NCBI GenBank assembly: GCA_025358395.1
Contig: JANYJT010000201.1
Span: forward strand, 1-7,032
From: Bacteroidia bacterium
GTDB taxonomy: Bacteria; Bacteroidota; Bacteroidia; Bacteroidales; Prolixibacteraceae
Reading direction: 5' to 3'
DNA: 7,032 nucleotides
Shown here: positions 1-5,498 of the stretch, piece by piece
Numbering within the stretch: the first letter of the stretch is position 1
How the letters are laid out: each line of letters begins with the position of its first letter
Translations under genes and position numbers: made by a program
Notes under the pieces: generated by a model
Seen by the model: only the letters and a program-made list of their open reading frames with translations
The model's database searches: none
What the model was told of the DNA's origin: nothing

Positions 1-720
1 TTTGGGTTTGTGTCGGATGTTACATTGATTGAGCTTACCTTCTCCAACCAAAAATTACTCAAGAGACTGGCTATGGAGGCCCCCGGAACAATGCATCACT
101 CTTTGCAGGTCGCCAATCTTTCAGAAATGGCCATTTCAAAAATTGGTGGAAATCCTTTGCTTGTTCGGGCAGGTTCTCTTTACCATGATATCGGCAAAAT
201 TGAGAATTCAGGATATTTTATTGAAAATCAAATAATTGGAATCAATCCTCATGACAATCTTTCCAGTCAGGAAAGTGCTGAAATCATCATTGACCACGTG
301 GAAAGAGGAGTTGAACTTGCCAGAAAGCACCAAATACCTGAACAGATCATCGATTTTATTCGAACGCACCACGGAACAACAAAGACCGGATATTTCTACC
401 ATAAATATATCAGCGATAACGTATTGGACGATGCTTCCGAATTGAAATTTTCTTACAAAGGCCCATTACCTAGCACCCGCGAAACGGCTGTGGTCATGTT
501 AGCCGACAGCATCGAAGCCGCTTCCCGAAGCCTGCTCATCAAAAATTCCGAGAATATCCGAAGTCTTGTTGAGAATATCTTTAAGCAGAAAGTTGAGCTG
601 GGACAGTTGGAATATGCTCCTTTAACATTCAAGGATATAAGAGTTTTAAAAGAACTTTTCCGTGAAAAATTGCTAAATATTTACCATATCCGGGTTGACT
701 ATCCGGAGTTAAAAAATTGA
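1..720 (+). CDS. pgpH: 7TM-HD phosphohydrolase (PgpH/YqfF type), C-terminal part
   Basis: The reading frame is open from base 1, so this is the 3' end of a larger gene; the GTG at 10 is probably an internal codon. The 239 visible residues form an HD phosphohydrolase domain of the 7TM-HD family. Counting the GTG as residue 1, likely metal ligands are H29/H30 in the PGTMHHSL motif, H59-D60 in YHDIGK, H96, H120-H121 and D166 in MLADSIEAA. The sequences LLKRLAMEAPGT and NPLLVRAG are typical of this family. Known members such as Listeria PgpH are membrane proteins that hydrolyse the second messenger c-di-AMP to pApA in the cytoplasm; the extracellular domain and seven membrane segments would lie upstream of the window. 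The next gene begins 4 bases after the stop, so the two are probably cotranscribed. Family assignment is firm; the c-di-AMP substrate is inferred from family. Confidence 0.9.
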   Translation, partial: FGFVSDVTLIELTFSNQKLLKRLAMEAPGTMHHSLQVANLSEMAISKIGGNPLLVRAGSLYHDIGKIENSGYFIENQIIGINPHDNLSSQESAEIIIDHVERGVELARKHQIPEQIIDFIRTHHGTTKTGYFYHKYISDNVLDDASELKFSYKGPLPSTRETAVVMLADSIEAASRSLLIKNSENIRSLVENIFKQKVELGQLEYAPLTFKDIRVLKELFREKLLNIYHIRVDYPELKN

Positions 721-724
721 AAGG

Positions 725-1930
725 ATGAGGCGATCGAGAGAAATTTTCACACTTGTGCTATGTTTGTTTCTAGGTAGCTTTTCCATGAAGGCTCAGGAAA
801 AAAAGGACTCCGGATATCATTTTACAATCATAAAGGAATTGCCTCATACTCCGGTTAAAGATCAATTTCGCTCCAGTACCTGCTGGTCATTCGCAGGTTG
901 TTCATTCATTGAATCAGAATTGTTGCGAAAGGGGAAATCAGAAGTTGACCTTTCAGAAATGTTTCTCGTGAACCACTGTTACAGGGACAAGGCAGATCGA
1001 TATGTTCGGATGCAGGGAAATGCAAATTTCGGACCCGGAGGATTGCTGCACGACATCCTGTATGTCATTAAAAATTATGGCTTAATGCCGGAATCCGCTT
1101 ACCGTGGATTAAGTTATGGCGAGAAGAAGCATATTCACGGCGAAGTTGACAATCTTTTAAGGAGTCTGGTCGTGTCGGTTTTACAGAATAAAAACCGGAA
1201 AATAACGTCCTCATGGTCAACTGCATTTCAAAAAAGTGCAGATTCTTATTTTGGTGAAATACCGGAAGATTTTAAATACGAAAAAAAGAGATACACCCCT
1301 CTGACATTCGTATCTGAAAATCTGGGAGGCATAAATACGGATGATTATGTGGAAATTACATCCTTCAATCATCATCCATTCTATCAGCAATTTGTATTGG
1401 AGGTTCCTGACAACTGGCTTTGGGAAAAACTGTATAATGTACCACTCGCTGATTTGCTGACAATAATCGACAATTCGATAAACAACGGATACTCGGTTGG
1501 ATGGTCGGCAGACAATAGCGAGAAGGGGTTTGCCACTTCTCAAAAGGGGGTTGCAGTAGTTCCGGAAATCAATAAATCTGAGATGACCAATTCCGAGATT
1601 TCAAAGTGGGAAAAGCTTTCTGATGCGGAGAAAGACAAGGAATTGTACAAACTAAACAAGCCGGGATTTGAAAAAGTAATCACACAAGAACTTCGTCAGG
1701 CTGCTTTTGATTCGCAGGAAACAACCGACGATCATGCCATGCATATCATCGGAATGGCAAAAGAACAAAATGGGACAATTTATTATAAAGTCAAGAATTC
1801 CTGGGGCTCCTACAACAGTTATGATGGATATTTCTATGCTTCAGGTCCTTATGTCCGGTACAAAACGACTGCAATCATGGTTCACAAAGATGCGGTACCA
1901 CAAGATATCAGGAAAAAATTGGGGTTTTGA
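725..1930 (+). CDS. Secreted C1B-family cysteine peptidase (bleomycin hydrolase/aminopeptidase C type)
   Basis: A 401-residue papain-like peptidase of family C1B. The catalytic set is complete: Q47 (oxyanion hole) six residues before C53 in SSTCWSFAG, H337 in DDHAMHIIG, and N358 in VKNSWGS. The long insertion between Cys and His (about residues 60-330) is the usual C1B layout. The N terminus is a signal peptide: basic MRRSR, a hydrophobic stretch at about 8-19, and a likely cleavage after MKA at residue 23. The protein is therefore probably exported to the periplasm or outside, unlike classical PepC and human bleomycin hydrolase, which are cytosolic. It is somewhat shorter than those enzymes (about 445-455 residues). 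Likely activity is aminopeptidase or peptide trimming, inferred from family. The start at 725 gives the signal peptide and lies 4 bases after the upstream stop; AAGG directly abuts the ATG, too close to be a normal ribosome binding site. Confidence 0.9.
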   Translation: MRRSREIFTLVLCLFLGSFSMKAQEKKDSGYHFTIIKELPHTPVKDQFRSSTCWSFAGCSFIESELLRKGKSEVDLSEMFLVNHCYRDKADRYVRMQGNANFGPGGLLHDILYVIKNYGLMPESAYRGLSYGEKKHIHGEVDNLLRSLVVSVLQNKNRKITSSWSTAFQKSADSYFGEIPEDFKYEKKRYTPLTFVSENLGGINTDDYVEITSFNHHPFYQQFVLEVPDNWLWEKLYNVPLADLLTIIDNSINNGYSVGWSADNSEKGFATSQKGVAVVPEINKSEMTNSEISKWEKLSDAEKDKELYKLNKPGFEKVITQELRQAAFDSQETTDDHAMHIIGMAKEQNGTIYYKVKNSWGSYNSYDGYFYASGPYVRYKTTAIMVHKDAVPQDIRKKLGF

Positions 1931-1980
1931 TTCATTGTATCTTCTGCTTCCTGTTCGAAATATTTTTCTACAAAAATTTC

Positions 1981-2008
1981 TTTCAGAGTAAAATAATACC
2001 TATTTTTG
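1981..2008 (+). promoter_or_regulatory. Candidate Bacteroidota-type promoter for rplS
   Basis: TATTTTTG at 2001-2008 matches the Bacteroidota -7 consensus TAnnTTTG exactly. A weak -33 element (TTTC at 1981-1984, or TTTC at 1977-1980) lies 16-20 bases upstream. Transcription would start near 2013-2016 and give a leader of about 80 bases before the rplS ATG. The -7 match is seen directly; the start site is inferred. Confidence 0.6.
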
Positions 2009-2019
2009 CAGCCGATTTC

Positions 2020-2070
2020 CGTACGCAATCTCTGGCAGCAAACAACTAGACACTGTTTACATTGCGTTCG
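2020..2070 (+). promoter_or_regulatory. Possible structured rplS leader (long-range hairpin in the 5' UTR)
   Basis: ACGCAAT at 2023-2029 is the exact reverse complement of ATTGCGT at 2061-2067. One mismatch and two more pairs (2020-2021 with 2069-2070) extend the stem to 9 pairs out of 10, closing a loop of 31 bases. The structure lies between the predicted transcription start and the L19 start codon, where ribosomal-protein autoregulatory leaders are found in many bacteria. No known leader motif was identified, and one stem of this length could occur by chance. Confidence 0.3.
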
Positions 2071-2093
2071 TCAAACAAGTTAAAACAATTGCA

Positions 2094-2444
2094 ATGGATT
2101 TAATGAAAATTGCTGAAAATGCGTTTTTAGCAGAACAGAAAGAATTTCCAGCTTTTCACCCGGGTGATACCATCACTGTCAGGTACAAAATTGTCGAGGG
2201 AAATAAAGAGCGGATTCAGAACTACAAAGGTACTGTTATTCAAATCAAAGGAACCGGAACTACCAAAACCTTCACAGTTCGTAAAATGTCAGGTAACGTT
2301 GGCGTTGAGCGTATTTTCCCAATGACTTCACCCTTCATTGACGGAATTGAAGTAAATCGTATGGGTCATGTTCGTCGTGCAAGGTTGTTCTATTTGCGTA
2401 GCCTTACCGGTAAAAAAGCCCGTATCAAAGAGAAAAGATTTTAA
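2094..2444 (+). CDS. rplS: 50S ribosomal protein L19 (bL19)
   Basis: A 116-residue protein, the normal length for bL19. Family signatures are [20 protein letters not shown] near residues 21-40, the [17 protein letters not shown] block, and the C-terminal [24 protein letters not shown]. bL19 sits at the interface of the 30S and 50S subunits and takes part in an intersubunit bridge. The start [11 protein letters not shown] fits the N terminus usual in Bacteroidota. In many bacteria rplS follows rpsP-rimM-trmD; here it stands alone, with its own promoter and leader upstream and a terminator downstream. No Shine-Dalgarno sequence is evident before the ATG (AAAACAATTGCA). Confidence 0.97.
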   Translation: MDLMKIAENAFLAEQKEFPAFHPGDTITVRYKIVEGNKERIQNYKGTVIQIKGTGTTKTFTVRKMSGNVGVERIFPMTSPFIDGIEVNRMGHVRRARLFYLRSLTGKKARIKEKRF

Positions 2445-2459
2445 TCAAATTTGGTTGAC

Positions 2460-2491
2460 AAAAAAGGTTCTCAAAAGGAACCTTTTTTTTT
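2460..2491 (+). terminator. Intrinsic terminator after rplS
   Basis: An 11-base stem (AAAAAAGGTTC at 2460-2470 pairing with GAACCTTTTTT at 2478-2488) encloses a 7-base loop and runs into nine consecutive T residues (2483-2491). It begins 15 bases after the rplS stop. The A-tract on the left arm also gives a U-run in the reverse direction, but there is no minus-strand gene here to terminate. Confidence 0.92.
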
Positions 2492-2499
2492 GCTTATGC

Positions 2500-2529
2500 T
2501 TTCTGAGCGGCAACCAAAAGCTATTTTTC
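2500..2529 (+). promoter_or_regulatory. Weak candidate promoter for the YitT-family gene
   Basis: TATTTTTC at 2522-2529 matches the -7 consensus TAnnTTTG at all but the last base, and TTTC at 2500-2503 lies 18 bases upstream. The position between the rplS terminator and the next start codon (2555) is right, since a terminated upstream gene means this gene needs its own promoter. The match itself is weak. Confidence 0.25.
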
Positions 2530-2554
2530 CAACCTTTATACAAACCATTCAGCC

Positions 2555-3475
2555 ATGACTTCAAAGCCAAAAGAAGAACTTTTTTCGACCAGGTGGTTTC
2601 TGGATTACGGGATGATTACCATTGGCTCCTTCATTATGGCAGTGGGTTATGTCTATTTTATCACTCCCCATAGAATTGTGCCCGGTGGTGTATATGGTTT
2701 GGGCATTATCGTTCACTACCTCACCAAAGGAATGGCAATATGGCCTGATGGTTTCCCGATTGGATTGTTTAACCTACTGATGAACATTCCATTAACTTTC
2801 ATCGGAATCAAAATGCTTGGTCGCAGATTTGGCGTCAAAACCATTTATGGATTCGTCTCATCTTCCATTTTTATGGACGGAATCACCATGATGCGAATGG
2901 TTGGAGATGCTCCTCTTGTGCAGGATGTATTGCTTTCCTGCATATTTGGTGGTGTTCTTACAGGTATTGGACTGGGTCTGATCTTTAAATCAAAAGCCAC
3001 TTCAGGGGGTAGCGATATCGTTGCCATGATTATGACCAAATACACCCGTATCCCAATCGGGCAGATGTTGATTTGGGTCGATTGTGCCATCGTATTTGTT
3101 GCACTGGCTGCATTTAAAGATTGGCAGATTCCATTATACAGCATTGTGGCCATTTACGTGACGGGTCGTGCAGTCGACCTTATCCTGGAGGGTGCCAACT
3201 ACAACAAAGCGTTAATTATCATCTCTGAGAAGCATGAACAAATCAGGGATAAAATTGTAATTGATCTTGAAAGGGGTGGCACCTACCTGAAAGGAGTCGG
3301 CATGTACACGAATGCCGAAAAAAGTGTCATTTTTACAGTCGTCAGTCGTCGGGAAGTAGCTATTCTCGAAGAACAAATTGCAGCCATTGACCCGCACGCC
3401 TTCATAACGATCATGGATGCCAGTGAAATATTGGGAGAAGGATTTCGATCACTGAAGCATAAGGTAGAAGATTGA
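2555..3475 (+). CDS. YitT-family membrane protein (DUF161 membrane domain plus DUF2179)
   Basis: A 306-residue protein with the YitT architecture: hydrophobic segments at about residues 18-37, 44-57, 67-85, 96-110, 122-143, 168-186 and 190-210, then a soluble C-terminal DUF2179 domain at about 218-292. Family motifs are FITPHRIVPGGVYGLGIIVHY near the first membrane segments, GLIFKSKATSGGSDIVA in the middle, and ERGGTYLKGVGMYT plus DPHAFITIMDASEILGEGF in the tail. It is expected in the cytoplasmic membrane with the tail in the cytoplasm. The function of YitT proteins is not established; transport has been suggested for the family. The gene lies alone between the rplS terminator and a palindromic repeat that starts two bases after its stop. 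The ATG at 2555 is the first in frame and gives the normal N terminus. Confidence 0.9.
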   Translation: MTSKPKEELFSTRWFLDYGMITIGSFIMAVGYVYFITPHRIVPGGVYGLGIIVHYLTKGMAIWPDGFPIGLFNLLMNIPLTFIGIKMLGRRFGVKTIYGFVSSSIFMDGITMMRMVGDAPLVQDVLLSCIFGGVLTGIGLGLIFKSKATSGGSDIVAMIMTKYTRIPIGQMLIWVDCAIVFVALAAFKDWQIPLYSIVAIYVTGRAVDLILEGANYNKALIIISEKHEQIRDKIVIDLERGGTYLKGVGMYTNAEKSVIFTVVSRREVAILEEQIAAIDPHAFITIMDASEILGEGFRSLKHKVED

Positions 3476-3476
3476 A

Positions 3477-3615
3477 TGTGCTAATATGCTAATGTGCTAA
3501 TATGCTAATATGCTAATGAAAAATGTAGGAATTGTAAAATTAGAAAATGATTAGTTTACACAAATGCTTTTATAATTAGCACATTAGCATATTAGTACAT
3601 TAGCACATTAGCACA
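3477..3615. repeat. Long inverted repeat built from 8-base tandem units between convergent genes
   Basis: Five head-to-tail copies of T(G/A)TGCTAA occupy 3477-3516. Five copies of the reverse complement, TTAG(C/T)A(C/T)A, occupy 3576-3615. The 40-base arms pair at 37 of 40 positions (two mismatches are A/C, and one is G/T, which would wobble-pair in the plus-strand RNA). The 59-base centre (3517-3575) is AT-rich and has no recognised content. The element starts two bases after the YitT-family stop and ends five bases before the stop of the minus-strand PAS gene. A folded transcript could end transcription from both sides, although only a short TTTT run (3616-3619) follows on the plus strand and no T-run follows on the minus strand. 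Confidence 0.9.
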
Positions 3616-3620
3616 TTTTC

Positions 3621-3959
3621 TTACTCTCTGATATAATGTGGCATTTCAACCGGTATTTCAAAAGACATCTCCATAACGCCACTAAACACACCATCCTTGT
3701 ACCAGGGGGATTGTCTGATTAACTTTTTTATCCCCTTTTTTTCGATGGTGTAGACATTTGTCTGAGGTTCCCGGAGCATGGCAATCAGTTTGGTTCGTGC
3801 AGGTTCAGGATGGCATTCAATCAGATTGGAACCAACGGCTATCCCGCTATCATCAAATTTGGTAAATGACCTTTTCGACCTGTCGTTCATGTAAACTATC
3901 ATACCTTGAAGGTCGCAAATTGTTATTGCGGCCTCCTCCTCATCCAGCCAGCTTTCCAT
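3621..3959 (-). CDS. Small stand-alone PAS-domain protein
   Basis: A 112-residue protein from the ATG at 3957-3959. The whole chain is one PAS fold: AAITICDLQGMIVYMNDRS (about residues 10-28) is the typical first strands, GSNLIECHPEPARTKL (43-58) is the central helix region with a Cys-His-Pro motif as in PAS_10-like domains, and the C-terminal strands contain SPWYKDGVFSGVMEMSFEIP and MPHYIR. There is no output domain, membrane segment or signal peptide, so it is probably a cytoplasmic sensor or binding module acting through a partner; its ligand is unknown. A longer frame begins at 3995, but those 12 extra residues would overlap the upstream gene's 3' end and do not resemble PAS sequence. It lies 14 bases downstream of the GH16-like gene, probably in the same transcript. 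No Shine-Dalgarno sequence is seen before the ATG. Confidence 0.82.
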   Translation of the reverse strand: MESWLDEEEAAITICDLQGMIVYMNDRSKRSFTKFDDSGIAVGSNLIECHPEPARTKLIAMLREPQTNVYTIEKKGIKKLIRQSPWYKDGVFSGVMEMSFEIPVEMPHYIRE

Positions 3960-3973
3960 ATTAATACAATTTA

Positions 3974-5422
3974 TCAGGATTTTAAGGCAAAACAACGTAT
4001 CCAGTCTATTTCAAAACGATGTGGAAGAAGATGTTCATTTACCATCCCATGAAGTGATGTCAGCAAATGAAAAAATTGTGGCTCCTGTATATGGAACGAG
4101 CTGTTGAATACCTCGGCTCCATTTATTTTCCATACCAATTGATTGTTGATCATTTCAAGCCTGAAAATATGGTAATTTTGGTCATTTAGTCCACCGATTT
4201 TCGCATAATTCATGGTTCCACTACCCAGCTTTTCAAAAATACCAAATCCAACCCCATTTTTTGTACTACGAAACAGGTCAATCTGCGGGAAAGGCTTCTC
4301 CCCGGTCAGTGAAAAAGCTGAAGTGATGGTCGCATCGCTCTTGAACCTTACTTTTGCCTCCACAACTCCGTTTTTCAAGCGAAAGGAACCCGCAGAATTC
4401 ACTATCGAGGAGGAGTATTCATATTGTCTGGGAACCAACCCGACAGCAGGATTCCATGCCGTACCCTGAACTTTCTCCTTTTTTGCCCAAATTGACAAGG
4501 TTTTGTTGTTCAGTTCTATATTTTTTAAGCCATTGTAACAATGCATTTCATCTTTTTGCGAGAAACTGGTTCCAGCCAAACGATGTCCCCACCAATTTTC
4601 CGGTTGCCAGCGTTCATCATTTAATTTTTTATCTGAGAAATCCTCTTCAAAAATCATCTCCCATTTCTCGAAGAAATCGAGTTCCTTGGCCTTTTTCAAT
4701 TTTCGGTATTCAACCATGAACTTACTTTTATCCAGCTCATTAAACGACAAAATATGCTTATATTCCCGGCTTTTTTGAAACCTCTTTTTATCCTTTAAAT
4801 AGGAAACACTTTCTATGAATTCGCGTTCAGACGTCAATTTATTCAATTCATCAAGGCGCTTTAATTCTTTGGATTCCGCTGTTTTCAGATAATTGAGATA
4901 ACTTTCCGACCGGCTAAATTTACGCCAAAAAGTTATGTCACTACTTCTTTTGAGTTGATTGTATTCCTTAAGAATTTGAGCATCAGCAGTTTTTAAAAAC
5001 TCCTTCTTTTTTAACTCAGACCTTCTTTTGGAAAATTCATAAGATTCGACCTTCTTTTGAAGATCAATAAATTTTTCTAGAGAAGAACATGTCAAAATAT
5101 TTTGTAATCTCATCAATCTTTCAGATCCCGATATTTTTTGATGATTTTTGATGGAATCCAACCGGAGCAGCGTTTTATGTTCCTGAATTAGCTTCTCTTC
5201 CTCACTTCCTAAAAACTGAAGCGATTCAATTTCTCTCCTTTTGTGCTGAAAGGTTGAAGAACTTATGAGATTCTTTAAATCTTCGAACTGATTCAATTCA
5301 CTGGAACTTTCCATCGTATTAAGATCGTCCCGCATTTTGACTAGTTTCTCCCATTTTGCATCGAGTGAATCAGCGGATGGAATAAGGCCTAAAGCATATT
5401 TCAGTCTAAATGGGATTGGCAT
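3974..5422 (-). CDS. GH16-like jelly-roll protein with N-terminal 36-residue repeats; catalytic glutamates missing
   Basis: A 482-residue protein in two parts. Residues 42-254 are charged, probably helical, and consist of six degenerate repeats of about 36 residues. Residues about 256-480 resemble the concanavalin-like fold of glycoside hydrolase family 16: EEDFSDKKLNDERW at the domain start, GSFRLKNGVVEAKVRF (345-360), and a strand at 378-385 where GH16 carries its active site ExDxxE. Here that site reads Q380-I-D382-L-F-R385, so nucleophile and acid/base glutamates are both replaced and only the central Asp remains. Hydrolase activity is therefore unlikely; carbohydrate or protein binding is possible. 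The N terminus (MPIPFRLKYALGLIPSADSL) has no signal peptide, so the protein looks cytoplasmic, which is unusual for a GH16 relative. It is the first gene of a two-gene unit with the PAS protein and has its own promoter. The function is unknown. Confidence 0.78.
   Translation of the reverse strand: MPIPFRLKYALGLIPSADSLDAKWEKLVKMRDDLNTMESSSELNQFEDLKNLISSSTFQHKRREIESLQFLGSEEEKLIQEHKTLLRLDSIKNHQKISGSERLMRLQNILTCSSLEKFIDLQKKVESYEFSKRRSELKKKEFLKTADAQILKEYNQLKRSSDITFWRKFSRSESYLNYLKTAESKELKRLDELNKLTSEREFIESVSYLKDKKRFQKSREYKHILSFNELDKSKFMVEYRKLKKAKELDFFEKWEMIFEEDFSDKKLNDERWQPENWWGHRLAGTSFSQKDEMHCYNGLKNIELNNKTLSIWAKKEKVQGTAWNPAVGLVPRQYEYSSSIVNSAGSFRLKNGVVEAKVRFKSDATITSAFSLTGEKPFPQIDLFRSTKNGVGFGIFEKLGSGTMNYAKIGGLNDQNYHIFRLEMINNQLVWKINGAEVFNSSFHIQEPQFFHLLTSLHGMVNEHLLPHRFEIDWIRCFALKS
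4661..5299 (-). repeat. Region encoding six degenerate ~36-residue protein repeats
   Basis: In the GH16-like protein, repeats cover residues 42-77, 78-113, 114-149, 150-185, 186-222 and 223 to about 254. With the chain cut this way, Leu occupies column 8 of every repeat (L49, L85, L121, L157, L193, L230), Leu or Ile occupies column 2 (43, 79, 115, 151, 187, 224), and column 5 is F, H, F, Y, L, F. Column 17 is F, H, F, W, F in the first five. Repeats 1, 3 and 4 also share a late (F/Y)L pair followed by Ser or Thr. The DNA units have diverged too far to show as nucleotide repeats. The pattern suggests a helical repeat rod or stack. Confidence 0.65.
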
Positions 5423-5444
5423 GATTGTTGAATTAGTTATTGAA

Positions 5445-5472
5445 CAAATTTAAAATAATCCCCGAAAAAAAA
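5445..5472 (-). promoter_or_regulatory. Candidate promoter for the GH16-like/PAS gene pair
   Basis: Read on the minus strand, TAAATTTG (plus-strand 5445-5452) matches TAnnTTTG exactly. The expected -33 position falls in a T-run (minus-strand TTTT at about 5469-5472), so that box is degenerate. Transcription would start near 5438, leaving a leader of about 16 bases before the ATG at 5422. Confidence 0.55.
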
Positions 5473-5475
5473 GGC

Positions 5476-5483
5476 TAATTTTG
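5476..5483 (+). promoter_or_regulatory. Candidate -7 box of the rsmF promoter
   Basis: TAATTTTG at 5476-5483 matches TAnnTTTG exactly. No good -33 box is seen; its expected place (about 5449-5455) overlaps the -7 box of the divergent minus-strand promoter. Transcription would start near 5489-5491, only about 8-10 bases before the ATG at 5499. This also argues against the upstream in-frame TTG at 5481, which lies in the box itself. Confidence 0.5.
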
Positions 5484-5498
5484 AAAAAAAGAGTTCAA

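Noticed and set aside
10..12. GTG as the start of the HD-domain gene
   Set aside because: The frame is open to base 1, and the family needs an upstream membrane part; the GTG is best read as an internal Val codon.
1217..1543. 108-residue antisense frame within the C1B peptidase gene
   Set aside because: It is a shadow of a well-supported gene on the other strand and shows no domain or promoter.
1957..1980. Intrinsic terminator after the C1B peptidase gene
   Set aside because: A small A/T-only stem (TTTTT 1963-1967 with AAAAA 1972-1976) can form, but it lacks GC pairs and a proper T-run, so it is too weak to call.
3477..3615. CRISPR array
   Set aside because: The units are 8 bases with no spacers between them and are inverted about a centre; no cas genes are nearby.
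3960..3995. Longer start for the PAS protein
   Set aside because: The 12 extra residues (MFCLKILINCIN) overlap the end of the upstream gene and do not resemble PAS sequence; the ATG at 3957-3959 fits better.
4354..4719. 121-residue plus-strand frame opposite the GH16-like gene
   Set aside because: It lies opposite a domain with recognisable homology, and its sequence shows no recognisable protein features.
5464..5490. A-rich runs before rsmF as a mobile-element scar or slippage site
   Set aside because: No flanking duplication or inverted repeat is present; short A-runs are ordinary in AT-rich promoter regions.
5481..5498. TTG start for rsmF
   Set aside because: The TTG lies in the exact -7 box TAATTTTG, and the extra residues MKKRVQ are not needed for the family N terminus.
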